This document shows, one piece after another, positions 47,151 to 58,920 of a stretch of 64,000 nucleotides of DNA. The DNA lies in NCBI RefSeq assembly GCF_039679125.1, contig NZ_CP155551.1, positions 3,782,001 to 3,846,000 on the forward strand. The letters run 5' to 3'. Position 1 is the stretch's first letter. Each line of letters opens with the position of its first letter. The translations under genes and the position numbers were made by a program. Origin of the DNA: Blastococcus sp. HT6-4. Its GTDB lineage: Bacteria > Actinomycetota > Actinomycetes > Mycobacteriales > Geodermatophilaceae. Under the pieces are notes generated by a model. That model made no database searches. It was not told the DNA's origin and saw nothing but the letters and a program-made list of their open reading frames with translations.

Positions 47151-48624
47151 CGCCGTCCTCCTCGGATGTGGTGGCGCCGCGCCGCCCGGTGCCGACGACC
47201 GCGCCGGGCACCGGCTCGCCGCCGGTGCTCACCGGCTGGCGCCGCAGCCGCGGGGACGGCGGCACCGTCAGGTCCATCGGCGGGACCGGGAAGCCGCCCT
47301 CGGCCCGGCTCGGGCCTCCGCTCGGCTGCCGGCGCGCGCCGGCCGGGGGCAGCACCTCGGGCTCGGTGCTCGTCGGGTGGTTGGAGCCGGCCGCCGCCTC
47401 GACGGCGGCCAGGCGGGTGTCGCGGTGGCCGGCCCGGCCGGCGAGCCAGAGGCCCAGCAGCAGGACGACCGCGATGGGCACGCCCACGTAGAACGCGACC
47501 TCACCGGCGGAGAGTTCGGCCTCCCGGGACACGGCGCGCATCGTCGCGACGACGAGGATCCACACCAGCGAGACCGGGACCAGCACCTTCCAGCCGAACC
47601 GCATGAACTGGTCGTACCGGAGCCGCGGCAGCGTGCCGCGCAGCCAGATGAAGACGAACAGCGCGACGACGACCTTGAGGAAGAACCACAGCAGCGGCCA
47701 CCAGCCGGTGTTCGCGCCGTCCCAGATCGAGATCGGCCACGGCGCCCGCCAGCCGCCGAGGAACAGCGTCGCGGCCAGGGCGGAGACGGTGACCATGTTG
47801 ATGTACTCGGCCAGGAAGAACAGCGCGAACTTCAGCGACGAGTACTCGGTGTGGAAGCCGCCGACCAGCTCGCTCTCGGCCTCGGGCAGGTCGAACGGCG
47901 CGCGGTTGGTCTCGCCCACGACGGCGATCGCGTAGATGACGAAGGAGACCGGGAGCAGGACCACGTACCAGCTCGGCCCGGTGAACTCCCAGCCGAAGAA
48001 GGACAGCTGCGACCCGTCGGCCTGGGCGGCGACGATCTCGGACGTGGACATCGTCCCGGCGTAGAGGAAGACGGCGACCAGAGAGAGCCCCATCGCGATC
48101 TCGTAGCTGATCATCTGGGCCGCGCTGCGCAGGCTGCCCAGCAGGGGGTAGGTCGAGCCGGACGCCCAGCCGCCCAGGACGATGCCGTAGATGCCCATCG
48201 CCGACATCGCCAGGATGATCAGCACGCCGATCGGGGCATCGGTGAGCTGCAGCGGCGTCTGCTCGCCGAAGATGCTCACGACCGGCCCCATGGGGATGAC
48301 GGAGAACGCCACGAACGCGGGGATCGTCGCGATCACCGGGGCCAGGAAGTAGACCGGCTTGTCGGCCATCGCCGGCATGATGTCTTCCTTGAAGGCCAGC
48401 TTCAGCCCGTCGGCGAGGCTCTGCAGGTAGCCGCGGGGGCCGACCCGGTTGGGGCCGATCCGCTGCTGCATGCGGGCAACGACCTTGCGCTCGAACACGA
48501 TGGCGAACAGCGTCATCGCCACCAGCACGCCGAAGACACCGACGATCTTGATGAGGACGATCCACCAGACGTCGTTGCCGAAGTCCTCCAGGGTCGGCTG
48601 GTCGGCCGCGGCCCACACGTTCAT
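47143..48624 (-). CDS. nuoH: NADH-quinone oxidoreductase subunit H
   Basis: NuoH forms the quinone-entry channel with eight membrane helices. Core motifs [37 protein letters not shown] and [19 protein letters not shown] are present. The 493-residue product has a C-terminal cytoplasmic tail of about 85 residues (Pro/Gly/Arg-rich, ending TTSEEDGDA) beyond the conserved fold. Start is ATG 48624, overlapping the nuoG stop (ATGA); nuoI begins inside its 3' end. Confidence 0.96.
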   Translation of the reverse strand: MNVWAAADQPTLEDFGNDVWWIVLIKIVGVFGVLVAMTLFAIVFERKVVARMQQRIGPNRVGPRGYLQSLADGLKLAFKEDIMPAMADKPVYFLAPVIATIPAFVAFSVIPMGPVVSIFGEQTPLQLTDAPIGVLIILAMSAMGIYGIVLGGWASGSTYPLLGSLRSAAQMISYEIAMGLSLVAVFLYAGTMSTSEIVAAQADGSQLSFFGWEFTGPSWYVVLLPVSFVIYAIAVVGETNRAPFDLPEAESELVGGFHTEYSSLKFALFFLAEYINMVTVSALAATLFLGGWRAPWPISIWDGANTGWWPLLWFFLKVVVALFVFIWLRGTLPRLRYDQFMRFGWKVLVPVSLVWILVVATMRAVSREAELSAGEVAFYVGVPIAVVLLLGLWLAGRAGHRDTRLAAVEAAAGSNHPTSTEPEVLPPAGARRQPSGGPSRAEGGFPVPPMDLTVPPSPRLRRQPVSTGGEPVPGAVVGTGRRGATTSEEDGDA

Positions 48625-51104
48625 CGCACGCCCTCCACGCCGGTGCGGGCCAGCCGCACGACACCGCCGGGCCCGGTGCCCAGCGCCGTCCGGATCTCGC
48701 TGCCGGGCGAGCGCATCGGCAGCCACACCACCTGGTCGGGCATCGCCGTGACCGTGACAGGGAGGCTGACCGAGCCGGTGAGCCCGCTGACGGTCAGCCG
48801 GTCGCCGTCGGCGAGGCCGAGCCGGGCGGCCGCCTCCGGGCTGATGCGGGCGACCGGGCGCCGCGCCGTGCCGGCCAGCTCCGGCTCGTCCCGCTGCAGC
48901 GTGCCGACGTCGAGCAGCTGCCGCCAGGAGGCGAGGACCGCCTCGTCGTCGCCCAGCCGCGGCGCGGCGGGCGGTGCGACGTCGAGGCCCGGGGCCTGCG
49001 CCGCCGAGCGACGGGCACCGAGCGCCGACAGCGCCGCGCGGGCGGTCTGCGGGCTGGGCAGCCGGAGGTCGACGTCCATCTCCTCGGCGAGGCCGTGGAG
49101 CACCCGGCCGTCGGTCAGCCGTCCGGTGCCGTGCAGGGTCGCGTCGAACGACCGCAGCCGGCCCTCCCAGTCCAGGTAGCTGCCCGCCTTCTCCGGCGCG
49201 GCCGCGACCGGCAGCACGACGTCGGCGCGCTCGGTGACCGCGCTGGGGAACATCTCCAGGCTGACGACGAACGCGGCCGCGTCGAGCGCGGCGACCGCCA
49301 GGTCGGGGTCGGGCAGGTCGGCGGGGTCGACCCCGCCCACCAGCAGCCCGGGCAGCCGGCCGCTGCGCGCGGCGGTGAGGATGCCGGTGAGGTCCCGCCC
49401 GGGGGCGTCGGGCACGGCCGCGGGGTCGATGCCCCAGACGGCGGCCACCTCGGCGCGGGCCGCGGCGTCCTCGACGCTGCGGCCGCCGGGCAGCAGGGTC
49501 GGCAGCGCGCCGGCCTCGACGGCTCCCCGCTCGCCCGCGCGGCGGGGCACCCAGGCCAGGCGGGCCCCGGTCGCGCGGGAGAGCTCCAGCAGCGCGGTGA
49601 ACGCGCCGGGCATCTCGGCCAGCCGCTCGCCGGCGAGGACGACGGCGCCCGGCTCGCGCAGGGCCGCCACGGCCGGGCCGCCCCAGCTGCCCTCGGCCAG
49701 CGCGTGCAGCGAGCGCGCCTCGGCCCCGGGCAGCGTGGTGAGCACCGTGGCCTGGAGCTTCTCCGCCGCCCGGGTGGCGAAGGGCGCCAGGTCGAACACC
49801 GACAGCCCCCCGGTGCGCACGGCCCGGCGCAGCCGAAGGAACAGGATCGGCGACTCCTCCTCCGGCTCCAGCCCGGCCAGCAGCACGGCGGGCGCCGACC
49901 CGACGTCGTCGTAGGTGACGGCGCCGGTCGCGGGACCGGTGCCGGCGATGGCGACCTCCAGGAACGCCAGTTCCTCGGCCGAGTGCGCACGGGCGCGGGC
50001 GTCCACGTCGTTGGTGCCCAGCGCCACGCGGGCGAAGGTCGCCCACGCGTAGGCGTCCTCGAACGTCAGCCGGCCGCCGGGCAGCACCCCGACGCCGCCG
50101 TCGGCGCGGGCCTGCCGCAGGCCGGCGGCGGCCGCGGCCCACGCCTCGGGCCACGAGGCGGGCTCCAGGACCCCGTCGCGCCGGACCAGCGGCGTCGTCA
50201 GCCGCTCGTTCGCCGTGGCGTAGCGGAACGCGTAGCGGCCCTTGTCGCAGGTCCACTCCTCGTTGACCGCGGGGTCGTCACCGGCCTGCCGGCGGGTGAT
50301 CTTCCCCCGCCGGTAGTCGGTGCGCATCGCGCAGCCCGACGCGCAGTGCTCGCACGCGCTGTCCTCGCTGCGCAGGTCGAAGGGCCGGGCGCGGAACCGG
50401 TACTGGGCGCTGGTGAGCGCGCCGACCGGGCAGATCTGGGTGGTGTTGCCGGAGAAGTAGGACTCGAACGGCTCGTCCTCGTAGATCGCCACCTGCTCCA
50501 GCGCACCGCGCTCGAACAGCTCGATGAACGGGTCGCCGGCGACCTGCTGGGAGAACCGGGTGCACCGGGCGCACAGCACGCAGCGTTCGCGGTCGAGCAG
50601 CACCTGGCTGCTGATCGGCAGCGGCTTCGGGTAGGTCCGCTTCTCGTCGACGAACCGGCTCTCGGTGCGGCCGTGGCCCATCGCCTGGTTCTGCAGCGGG
50701 CACTCGCCGCCCTTGTCGCACGTGGGGCAGTCCAGCGGGTGGTTGATCAGCAGCAGCTCCATCGTGCCCTGCTGCGCCTTGTCGGCCACCGGGCTGGTCA
50801 GCTGCGTCTTGACCGCCATGCCGTCGGTGACGGGCATGGTGCAGGAGGCGACCGGCTTGCGCTGCCCCTCCACCTCGACCAGGCACTGCCGGCAGGCGCC
50901 GACCGGCTCCAGCAGCGGGTGGTCGCAGAACCGCGGGATGAAGACGCCGACCTGCTCGGCCGCGCGGATGATGAGCGTCCCCTTCGGGACGGCGACGTCG
51001 AAGCCGTCGATGGTGCAGTGGACGGCGTCCGGCGGGGTGTGCGGACCCGGGGCGCCCGGGGGCACCGCGGGTGCGGGTGGCGGGTTGGTGGGCGTGAGCG
51101 TCAT
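48621..51104 (-). CDS. nuoG: NADH-quinone oxidoreductase subunit G
   Basis: The large Fe-S subunit of the peripheral arm. The 827-residue product has the [2Fe-2S] N1b ligands ([17 protein letters not shown]), the His/Cys N5 site ([17 protein letters not shown]), N4 ([12 protein letters not shown]) and N7 ([17 protein letters not shown]), then a molybdopterin-oxidoreductase-like domain without molybdenum catalysis. The C-terminal half is Ala/Gly-rich and poorly conserved, as usual. ATG 51104 overlaps the nuoF stop. Confidence 0.96.
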   Translation of the reverse strand: MTLTPTNPPPAPAVPPGAPGPHTPPDAVHCTIDGFDVAVPKGTLIIRAAEQVGVFIPRFCDHPLLEPVGACRQCLVEVEGQRKPVASCTMPVTDGMAVKTQLTSPVADKAQQGTMELLLINHPLDCPTCDKGGECPLQNQAMGHGRTESRFVDEKRTYPKPLPISSQVLLDRERCVLCARCTRFSQQVAGDPFIELFERGALEQVAIYEDEPFESYFSGNTTQICPVGALTSAQYRFRARPFDLRSEDSACEHCASGCAMRTDYRRGKITRRQAGDDPAVNEEWTCDKGRYAFRYATANERLTTPLVRRDGVLEPASWPEAWAAAAAGLRQARADGGVGVLPGGRLTFEDAYAWATFARVALGTNDVDARARAHSAEELAFLEVAIAGTGPATGAVTYDDVGSAPAVLLAGLEPEEESPILFLRLRRAVRTGGLSVFDLAPFATRAAEKLQATVLTTLPGAEARSLHALAEGSWGGPAVAALREPGAVVLAGERLAEMPGAFTALLELSRATGARLAWVPRRAGERGAVEAGALPTLLPGGRSVEDAAARAEVAAVWGIDPAAVPDAPGRDLTGILTAARSGRLPGLLVGGVDPADLPDPDLAVAALDAAAFVVSLEMFPSAVTERADVVLPVAAAPEKAGSYLDWEGRLRSFDATLHGTGRLTDGRVLHGLAEEMDVDLRLPSPQTARAALSALGARRSAAQAPGLDVAPPAAPRLGDDEAVLASWRQLLDVGTLQRDEPELAGTARRPVARISPEAAARLGLADGDRLTVSGLTGSVSLPVTVTAMPDQVVWLPMRSPGSEIRTALGTGPGGVVRLARTGVEGVR

Positions 51105-52429
51105 GATGCGGCTCCGACCGGCTCGAGGCGGAGGGAGCGGCCGATCCGGGCCTGCTCCTCGGGCGGCAGCAGGGCGACGTAGTCGTCCTTGAAGTACTTG
51201 AGCGAGCTGGTGATGCAGCTGGTCGCACCGTCTCCGAGGGCGCAGAACGACCGGCCCAGGATGTTGTCGCAGGTGTCGACCAGGATGTCGAGGTCTTGGG
51301 CGGTCCCCCGCCCGTGCGCGATCCGCTCGAGGATCTGCACCAGCCAGTAGGTGCCCTCGCGGCAGGGCGTGCACTTGCCGCAGCTCTCGTGCGCGTAGAA
51401 CTCGGTGAACCGCAGGGTGGCCTCGACGATGGAGTCGGTCTCGTCGAACACCATCAGCGCGGTCGTCCCGAGCATCGAGCCGGCCGCCGCCACGGAGTCG
51501 AAGTCCAGCGGGACGTCGAGGTGCTCGGCGGTGAAGTAGGGCGTGGACGAGCCGCCCGGCGTCCAGAACTTCAGCTCGTGGCCGGGGCGGACGCCGCCGG
51601 CCATCTCGAGCAGCTCGCGCATCGTCGTCCCCATGGGGGCCTCGTACTGGCCCGGCCGGACGACCCGTCCCGACAGCGAGTAGATCTTGGGCCCCGGCGA
51701 CTTCTCCGGCCCGAAGGCCTTGAACCACTCGGCGCCGCCGCGGACGACGAACGGCACGCTGGCCAGGGTCTCCACGTTGTTGATGACTGTGGGCGCCCCG
51801 TACAGGCCCGCGACGGCGGGGAACGGCGGCTTCAGCCGGGGCTGGCCGCGGTAGCCCTCGAGCGAGTCGAGCAGCGCCGTCTCCTCGCCGCAGATGTAGG
51901 CGCCGGCCCCGGCGTGCACGATGAGCTCGAGGTCGTAGCCGGAGCCGAGGATGTCCGAGCCCAGGTAGCCGGCGGCGTAGGCCTCCCCCACGGCGTTCAT
52001 CAGCCGGCGGTGCGCGTGCACGGCCTCGCCGCGGACGTAGATGACGGCGAAGTTCGACCGGATCGCGTAGGCGGAGATGATCACGCCCTCGATGAGCGAG
52101 TGCGGGTCGGCCATCATCAGCGGCAGGTCCTTGCAGGTACCCGGCTCCCCCTCGTCGGCGTTGACCACGAGGTACTTGGGCATCGCCGCGGGGCCGCTCG
52201 GCTCCTCCCCCGGCTTGGGCTGCGGGATGAAGCTCCACTTCATGCCGGTCGGGAACCCGGCGCCGCCGCGGCCGCGCAGCCCGGAGTCCTTGACCAGCGT
52301 GACCAGCTCGTCGGGCGCCATCGACAGCGCCGTGCGCAGGGCCGAGTAGCCGTCGAGCCGCTCGTAGGTGGACAGCCGCCACGAGTTCTCGGCGCCCCAG
52401 CGGGTGGTGAGGACAGGAGTGAGGGGCAT
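51101..52429 (-). CDS. nuoF: NADH-quinone oxidoreductase subunit F
   Basis: Binds NADH and FMN and holds cluster N3. The 442-residue product has the NADH/FMN motif [38 protein letters not shown] and the [4Fe-4S] ligands [12 protein letters not shown] plus Cys in [11 protein letters not shown]. It follows nuoE by three bases and overlaps nuoG by four. Confidence 0.97.
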   Translation of the reverse strand: MPLTPVLTTRWGAENSWRLSTYERLDGYSALRTALSMAPDELVTLVKDSGLRGRGGAGFPTGMKWSFIPQPKPGEEPSGPAAMPKYLVVNADEGEPGTCKDLPLMMADPHSLIEGVIISAYAIRSNFAVIYVRGEAVHAHRRLMNAVGEAYAAGYLGSDILGSGYDLELIVHAGAGAYICGEETALLDSLEGYRGQPRLKPPFPAVAGLYGAPTVINNVETLASVPFVVRGGAEWFKAFGPEKSPGPKIYSLSGRVVRPGQYEAPMGTTMRELLEMAGGVRPGHELKFWTPGGSSTPYFTAEHLDVPLDFDSVAAAGSMLGTTALMVFDETDSIVEATLRFTEFYAHESCGKCTPCREGTYWLVQILERIAHGRGTAQDLDILVDTCDNILGRSFCALGDGATSCITSSLKYFKDDYVALLPPEEQARIGRSLRLEPVGAAS

Positions 52430-52432
52430 GGC

Positions 52433-53446
52433 TCAGGCCTTCCCGGGACCTTGGCCGGAGGTTCCCGGCTCGGACCCCGCAGGGGTGTCGGTGCCTTCCC
52501 GGCCGTCGGGCAACCGCCGTCCGGCCGGTTCGGGGGCGTCCGGGTGCGAACCGGCGGCGCCGGCCTTCTCCGCCGGGGTGTCGGCGGCGGCGACCCGGGC
52601 GTCCGCCGCCTCCTTGCCCGGGGTCTCCCCGGTCTCCCCGGAGGGACGCACGGTCTCGCGCGGCTCGCCGGCGTCGGGCTCCTTCGGCGCCGGGCCGGGC
52701 ATCGGTGGCGCCGACTCGCCGCGCTCGGCGGCCAGCGCCAGCCCGGCCAGCGTGGGCCCCAGCGAGCCGGGGGCGTCGACGGCAGTCGCAGCCCCGGCCT
52801 CGTCGGCGTGCTGCGAGAAGCCGGCCAGCTGCCGGGAGATGCCCCTGAAGTCGGTGAGCGGGGCGCCGCGGGTCGGCAGCGGCTTCTCGCCCCGGCGCAG
52901 CGCGGCCACCAGGGCCCGGGCGCTGTCGACGTCCTGCTGGTCGTAGAACTCGTAGTCGACGGTGACCACCGGCGCGTAGTCGCAGGCGGCCAGGCACTCG
53001 GCGTGCTCGAGGGTGATCGACCCGTCGGCGGCGGTCTCGTCGTGGTGGACGCCCAGGTCCGCCGACAGCGCGTCCATGATCCGCTGGCCGCCGAGCACGC
53101 TGCACAGCGTGTTCGTGCAGACGCTGACCAGGTGCCGGCCGGTCGGGCGGCGCTTGTACATCGTGTAGAAGGTCGCGACCGCGCCCACCTCGGCCTTGGT
53201 CAGCCCCAGCTCCTCGGCGCACAGCGCGACGCCCTCGGGCGTGACGTAGCCCTGGTAGCTCTGCACCAGGTGCAGCATCGGCAGCAGCGCCGAGCGCGGC
53301 ACGGGGTAACGGGCGATGATCGCCCGCGCCTCGAGCCGGGCCTGCTCGGGCAGCAGTGGGACCTCGGCCAGGGACGCGGTGTCGACCGGGCTCGAGTCGA
53401 GCCCGGTGACCGCCGTCCCCTCGGGGCTCCCCGGAAGTGCGCTCAT
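52433..53446 (-). CDS. nuoE: NADH-quinone oxidoreductase subunit E, with long tail
   Basis: NuoE holds the [2Fe-2S] cluster N1a: Cys ligands in [11 protein letters not shown] and [12 protein letters not shown]. The thioredoxin-like core takes up about the first 190 residues; the 337-residue product then continues with about 145 residues of Ala/Glu/Pro/Gly-rich, probably disordered sequence (the E. coli protein has 166). Start is ATG 53446. A dispersed repeat lies in the 76-base gap after nuoD. Confidence 0.95.
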   Translation of the reverse strand: MSALPGSPEGTAVTGLDSSPVDTASLAEVPLLPEQARLEARAIIARYPVPRSALLPMLHLVQSYQGYVTPEGVALCAEELGLTKAEVGAVATFYTMYKRRPTGRHLVSVCTNTLCSVLGGQRIMDALSADLGVHHDETAADGSITLEHAECLAACDYAPVVTVDYEFYDQQDVDSARALVAALRRGEKPLPTRGAPLTDFRGISRQLAGFSQHADEAGAATAVDAPGSLGPTLAGLALAAERGESAPPMPGPAPKEPDAGEPRETVRPSGETGETPGKEAADARVAAADTPAEKAGAAGSHPDAPEPAGRRLPDGREGTDTPAGSEPGTSGQGPGKA

Positions 53447-53480
53447 CGGTCCACACTCCGTCCCTGGGTCGTCTCCGCGG

Positions 53481-53522
53481 CCGCTCCGCTCCTCGCTCGC
53501 TGGCGCTCGCTGCGATGCTCAC

Positions 53523-53524
<2 letters not shown>
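53481..53524 (-). repeat. Dispersed AGCGAGGAGCGG-type repeat, copy at nuoD/nuoE
   Basis: Reading on the gene strand GAGTGAGCATCGCAGCGAGC then GCCAGCGAGCGAGGAGCGGA, starting on the nuoD stop codon. The most regular of four copies in the window. Confidence 0.6.
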
Positions 53525-54854
<1,330 letters not shown>

Positions 54855-54878
54855 CTCTGCCCCTCCTCGACTCCGGAC

Positions 54879-54922
54879 TCGTTCCGCTCCTCGGTCGCTG
54901 GCGCTCCCTGCGATGCTCGCTC
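54879..54922 (-). repeat. Dispersed AGCGAGGAGCGG-type repeat, copy at nuoC/nuoD
   Basis: A variant of the nuoD/nuoE copy (about seven differences over 44 bases), ending nine bases from the nuoC stop. Confidence 0.55.
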
Positions 54923-54930
54923 GCCCGTCG

Positions 54931-55680
54931 TCATCGGTAGGCCCTCCGGGTGTCCGGCGGCGGGATGGTCGCGTCGTGGTACTCCACGGGGATCCCGCCG
55001 AGCGGGTAGTCCTTGCGCTGGGGGTGGCCGTCCCAGTCGTCGGGCATGAGGATCCGGGTCAGCGCCGGGTGCCCGTCGAAGACGATCCCGAACATGTCCC
55101 ACGTCTCGCGCTCGTGCCAGTCCGCCGTCGGGTAGATGCCGGTCACCGACGGCACGTGCGGGTCCTCGGCGGTCACCGCCACCTCCAGCCGGATGCGGCG
55201 CCGGTAGGTCATCGAGGTCAGGTGGTAGACGACGTGCAGCCGCGGGCGGCCGGGCTCCACGGCGGGGCCGCCGCTGTCGAGGTAGTCGACGCCGGAGACG
55301 CTGCTGCAGAGCTCGAAGCGCAGCGCCTCGTCGTCGCGCAGGGGCTGCACGAGGGTCAGCAGGTGCTCGCGGGCAACGAAGTAGGTGATCTCGCCGCGGT
55401 CGACCAGCACCCGGGTGACGGCGGCCGCCCAGGTGGCCTCGCCCACCGCGTCGATCAGCGCGTCGGTGACCTCGTCGAAGTAGCTGCCGTAGGGCCGCTC
55501 GGTGGAGTGCAGCGCCACCGCGCCGCCGGGCTCGACGCGCACGAGCCCGCCGAACCCGGAGGTGTCGCCGCTGCCGCTGACGCCGAAGGCGCCCTTCCGG
55601 AAGCCGCCCGAGGGCGCCGTGCTGTCGTCGTACCCGGCCTCCTCGCGGCCCGGGACGACCTCGCCGCCGTCGTTGCTCAT
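54931..55680 (-). CDS. nuoC: NADH-quinone oxidoreductase subunit C
   Basis: The 30-kDa subunit of the peripheral arm. The 249-residue product has the signature [20 protein letters not shown] and [20 protein letters not shown]. About 60 residues of Gly/Ser-rich sequence precede the conserved region. ATG 55680 overlaps the nuoB stop (ATGA). Confidence 0.97.
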   Translation of the reverse strand: MSNDGGEVVPGREEAGYDDSTAPSGGFRKGAFGVSGSGDTSGFGGLVRVEPGGAVALHSTERPYGSYFDEVTDALIDAVGEATWAAAVTRVLVDRGEITYFVAREHLLTLVQPLRDDEALRFELCSSVSGVDYLDSGGPAVEPGRPRLHVVYHLTSMTYRRRIRLEVAVTAEDPHVPSVTGIYPTADWHERETWDMFGIVFDGHPALTRILMPDDWDGHPQRKDYPLGGIPVEYHDATIPPPDTRRAYR

Positions 55681-56351
55681 CGCCGGTCCTCTGCCCCGGG
55701 GAGCAGCACGGCGTTCCCGCCGCGCCGCTCGATGGCGAACTGGCCGGCGCGCCCCTCGGCGGCCGCCTGCTCGTAGGCCCGGCGGGCGTCCTTGTCCACC
55801 CGCACGGTCGACGGCATCTCGACCAGCAGGTCCCGCGCGGTGCCGTCCTCGCGGGCCTGCCGCTGCTGCCGGGCCCGCTTCTCGCCCAGCGGCTCGTGCT
55901 GGATCTTGTGGTGGAGCTTGAGGATGGCGTCCATCAGCATCTCGGGCCGGGGCGGGCAGCCGGGCAGGTACATGTCCACCGGGACGACGTGGTCGACGCC
56001 CTGGACGATCGCGTAGTTGTTGAACATGCCGCCGGAGCTGGCGCAGACCCCCATCGCGAGCACCCAGCGGGGCTCGGGCATCTGGTCGTAGATCTGCCGC
56101 AGGACCGGCGCCATCTTCTGGCTCACCCGGCCGGCGACGATCATCAGGTCGGCCTGCCGCGGCGAGGCGCGGAAGACCTCCATGCCGAACCGGGCGAGGT
56201 CGTAGCGTCCGGCCCCGGACGCCATCATCTCGATCGCGCAGCAGGCCAGCCCGAACGTCGCGGGCCACAGCGATGACTTGCGGGTCCAGTTGACCAGCTT
56301 CTCGACGCTGGTCAGCAGGACCCCGCTGGGGATCTTCTCCTCGAGTCCCAT
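55677..56351 (-). CDS. nuoB: NADH-quinone oxidoreductase subunit B
   Basis: Carries cluster N2, which reduces quinone. The Cys pair in [11 protein letters not shown] and the further ligands in VCASSGGMF and PGCPPRPE are all present. The 224-residue product has a C-terminal tail of about 40 residues past the conserved fold. It follows nuoA by 13 bases. Confidence 0.98.
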   Translation of the reverse strand: MGLEEKIPSGVLLTSVEKLVNWTRKSSLWPATFGLACCAIEMMASGAGRYDLARFGMEVFRASPRQADLMIVAGRVSQKMAPVLRQIYDQMPEPRWVLAMGVCASSGGMFNNYAIVQGVDHVVPVDMYLPGCPPRPEMLMDAILKLHHKIQHEPLGEKRARQQRQAREDGTARDLLVEMPSTVRVDKDARRAYEQAAAEGRAGQFAIERRGGNAVLLPGAEDRR

Positions 56352-56364
56352 GGTCAGGCTCCCC

Positions 56365-56727
56365 TCAGTCCCACTCGAGCCCGCCGCGCCGCCACTCGTA
56401 GGCGAAGGCGAGGAAGACGGTGCCGATGAACACGACCATCGCGACCAGGCCCCACACGCCCAGCGCGTCGTTGGCGACGGCCCAGGGGTAGAGGAAGACG
56501 ATCTCGATGTCGAAGACGATGAACAACATGGCGGTCAGGTAGTACTTGACCGGGAAACGGCCGCCGGTGAGCGGCTGGTCGACCGGCTCGATGCCGCATT
56601 CGTAGGCCGCCAGCTTGGCCCGGTTGTACCGGCGCGGACCGACGAACGGCGCGACGGCGACCGAGAAGAGCGCGAACGCCGCGGCCAGGACGAACAGGCC
56701 GACGATCGGGGCGTAGGTCGAGAGCAT
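56365..56727 (-). CDS. nuoA: NADH-quinone oxidoreductase subunit A
   Basis: A small membrane subunit with three helices; family motifs [34 protein letters not shown] and the C-terminal [10 protein letters not shown] are present. The second of two adjacent ATG codons (56727; 120 residues) is chosen because AGGGTGG lies at a better distance, but 56730 is possible. It is the first gene of the 14-gene nuo operon. No clear -35/-10 pair was found in the 90 bases upstream, so the operon may be co-transcribed with the menJ-like gene. Confidence 0.94.
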   Translation of the reverse strand: MLSTYAPIVGLFVLAAAFALFSVAVAPFVGPRRYNRAKLAAYECGIEPVDQPLTGGRFPVKYYLTAMLFIVFDIEIVFLYPWAVANDALGVWGLVAMVVFIGTVFLAFAYEWRRGGLEWD

Positions 56728-56820
56728 CATCGCCACCCTAGGGTGATCCCGGTCACGCACGGGTCACGGTCCGGACACGGAGAGTTCGTGTCGGGTCGAC
56801 ATGTCGTCATGGCGGCCACC

Positions 56821-58092
56821 TCAGGTCGCCGGGGTCAGGCGGAGGAGGACGGCCAGGGCGCGGTCGACGGCGTCGCCGTCGCGACCGTCGGTCAGGTTGC
56901 CCATGAGCCGCAGCGCGGCGTCGGCCTGCGCCGGCCGGCGCAGGCCGCGGGCGGCCAGCAGCCGGACGACGGCGGGACGGGCCAGCAGCGCCAGGAACCC
57001 CAGCCCGAGCCGGTGGTGGCGGCCCAGCTCGGCGCGCAGCCGCGCGGGGTAGCGGTGCAGCGCCGCCTCGCGCGCGGCCCCCTCCGGGAGGGCGAGCGCC
57101 GCGGTGGCGGCCTCGGCGGCCATCCGGCCGCTCTCGATGGCGGAGCTGATGCCCTCCCCGTTGCAGGGGTTCACCGTCCCGGCCGCGTCCCCGGCCAGCA
57201 GGAGCCCGCGGGTGTAGGCCGGGCCGCGGCTCAGCGCCATCGGCAGGCCGGCCCCGCGCAGCGCGCCGACCGCGTCGTCCTCCCCCAGCCCGTCCGCCGC
57301 CGGGAAGGTGTCGAGCCAGCGGCGGAGGATCGCGCGACGGTCCGCCCCGGTGCCGCGGCGGGTGTCGAGCAGGCCGTACCCGACGTTCGCCGTCCCGTCG
57401 CCCATCCCGAAGATCCAGCCGTAGCCGGGCAGCGAGTCCCGGGTGGGGCCGTCGGCGGTCAGGTCGAAGGCGATGTCGAGGTAGGTGTCGTCGCTGCGGC
57501 GGCTGCGCGCGTAGCGGCGGAGGGCGACGCCGAGCGGCCGGTCGGTGCGGCGCAGCAGGCCGAGGCTCTTCGCCAGCCGGCCCGACAGCCCCTCGGCCGA
57601 CACGACCAGCGGCGCCCGCCACGTCACCGGCGCGCGGTCCTCCCCCGCGTCGCCGTGGACCCCGACCACCCGGCCGGCGTCGTCGAGCAGCGGCCCGGTG
57701 ACGGTCGTGCCGGTGACCAGCCGCGCGCCGGACCGCTGGGCGTGGGCGGCCAGCAGCGCATCGAGCTCGCGGCGGGTGCGGACCAGCCCGTGGTCGGGCC
57801 AGGAGTCCAGCCGCGGCCAGTCGACCTCGGCCACGCGGCCGCCGCCGTGCACGCGCAGGCCCCGGCGGCGCACCCAGCCGGGGGCGGAGGTGTCCACGCC
57901 CATGTCGCGCAGGGCCTGCACGCCGCGTGGGGTCAGCCCGTCGCCGCAGACCTTCTCGCGGGGGAACTCGGCCTTCTCGAGCACCGCGACGTCGACACCG
58001 CCGCTCGCCAGGTGCCAGGCGGCGCTCGACCCGGCCGGCCCGGCTCCGACCACGACGACGTCGGCGTGCTGCACGGTCCCGCGCTCGGTCAT
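56821..58092 (-). CDS. Geranylgeranyl reductase-family flavoprotein, menJ-like
   Basis: A 423-residue FAD enzyme of the geranylgeranyl reductase family: dinucleotide-binding motif ADVVVVGAGPAGSSAAWHLA, KVCGDGLTPRGVQAL, and GLLLAGDAAGTVNPCNGEGI. The mycobacterial relative MenJ saturates one isoprene unit of menaquinone, and the men/nuo setting supports the same role here. Start ATG 58092 follows GGGGGTG; GTG 58098 is an alternative. Upstream lie a promoter and a Rex/Crp-like palindrome. nuoA follows on the same strand 93 bases downstream. Confidence 0.85.
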   Translation of the reverse strand: MTERGTVQHADVVVVGAGPAGSSAAWHLASGGVDVAVLEKAEFPREKVCGDGLTPRGVQALRDMGVDTSAPGWVRRRGLRVHGGGRVAEVDWPRLDSWPDHGLVRTRRELDALLAAHAQRSGARLVTGTTVTGPLLDDAGRVVGVHGDAGEDRAPVTWRAPLVVSAEGLSGRLAKSLGLLRRTDRPLGVALRRYARSRRSDDTYLDIAFDLTADGPTRDSLPGYGWIFGMGDGTANVGYGLLDTRRGTGADRRAILRRWLDTFPAADGLGEDDAVGALRGAGLPMALSRGPAYTRGLLLAGDAAGTVNPCNGEGISSAIESGRMAAEAATAALALPEGAAREAALHRYPARLRAELGRHHRLGLGFLALLARPAVVRLLAARGLRRPAQADAALRLMGNLTDGRDGDAVDRALAVLLRLTPAT

Positions 58093-58120
58093 GGTCACCC
58101 CCGGCTCGTCGTCGGCCCCC

Positions 58121-58150
58121 GGCACTTTGTGAAAAGGTTCACAAGGTGCC
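58121..58150 (-). promoter_or_regulatory. Rex- (or Crp-) type operator
   Basis: TTGTGAA-AAGG-TTCACAA is a perfect palindrome, extended by GGCAC and GTGCC on the outside (13-base arms, one mismatch). It fits the redox repressor Rex consensus TTGTGAA-N4-TTCACAA and also TGTGA-N6-TCACA of Crp-type regulators. It lies 29-58 bases upstream of the menJ-like start, just downstream of the predicted transcription start. Confidence 0.75.
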
Positions 58151-58158
58151 ACGGTCCG

Positions 58159-58189
58159 AGTCTAGGCCCGGGTGTGAGCTAGGTGACAA
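58159..58189 (-). promoter_or_regulatory. Predicted promoter of the menJ-like gene
   Basis: Minus-strand TTGTCA (58184-58189) and TAGACT (58159-58164) with a 19-base spacer. The predicted start (about 58152) abuts the palindromic operator, a repressing arrangement. Confidence 0.5.
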
Positions 58190-58242
58190 CGGCCCCTCTA
58201 CGGAAGCCCCTCCGCGCCACGGCGCCGGTCGGCCGATCCGGG

Positions 58243-58920
58243 TCAGGAGGGGGCCGGCAACCAGGTCCTCAGCCAGGCCACGGAGCGGTCGATCACCTGC
58301 TCGAGGGCGCCCGGCTCGGGGAACAGGTGGGTGGCCGCGGGGACGACGGCGACCTCGTGCTCGACGGCGAGCCGGTCGGCGGCCTGCCGGTTGAGCTCGA
58401 TGACCTGCGCGTCGGCGCCGCCCACGATGAGCAGCACGGGCGCGCGCACCTGGTCGAGCGCGCTGCCGGCCAGGTCGGGACGACCACCGCGGGAGATCAC
58501 CGCCCGGACCCGGTCCGGTCGCTCGGCCGCGGTGATCAGGGCGGCCGCGGCGCCGGTGCTGGCACCGAAGGTGGCGACCGGGAGGCCGGCGAGACCGGGC
58601 CGGCCGAGCAGCCAGTCGGTCGCGCCGGTCAGCCGCCCGGCCAGCAGCGGGATGTCGAAGCGCAGCTCGCGCGTGCGCGCGTCGACCTCCTCCTCGGCGA
58701 GGGTCAGCAGGTCCAGCAGCAGGGTCGCGTACCCGGCGGCGTGCAGGCCCTCGGCGACCTGCTGGTTGCGCGGGCTGCGCCGGCTGCTCCCGCTGCCGTG
58801 CGCGAAGACCACCACACCGTGCGGATCAGCCGGGCCGACGAGGTCGGCACGCAACACCGCCCCGGGCACGTCGACGACGACGTCCTCCTGGAAGGCGGGC
58901 ACGCCCGGGTCAGCCGGCAC
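58243..58920 (-). CDS. Dienelactone hydrolase-like alpha/beta hydrolase
   Basis: A 225-residue alpha/beta hydrolase: VVVFAHGSGSSRRSPRNQQV after strand 3, nucleophile elbow TFGASTGAAAAL (Ser), a late Asp in VGGADAQV and His in AATHLFPEPG. The substrate is unknown. Start is GTG 58920, preceded by GGAGGAGG, overlapping the end of the phosphoribosyltransferase gene by 11 bases. In M. tuberculosis these two domains are fused in one protein (Rv0571c), which supports a shared function. The longer open frame 5' of this start is antisense-like and not used. Confidence 0.83.
   Translation of the reverse strand: MPADPGVPAFQEDVVVDVPGAVLRADLVGPADPHGVVVFAHGSGSSRRSPRNQQVAEGLHAAGYATLLLDLLTLAEEEVDARTRELRFDIPLLAGRLTGATDWLLGRPGLAGLPVATFGASTGAAAALITAAERPDRVRAVISRGGRPDLAGSALDQVRAPVLLIVGGADAQVIELNRQAADRLAVEHEVAVVPAATHLFPEPGALEQVIDRSVAWLRTWLPAPS

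Noticed and set aside
48621-53522. A 1633-codon open frame continuing 5' of nuoG
   Set aside because: The 5' part is arginine/proline-rich and out of frame with nuoF and nuoE, which are clearly real. nuoG starts at ATG 51104 with an ATGA overlap.
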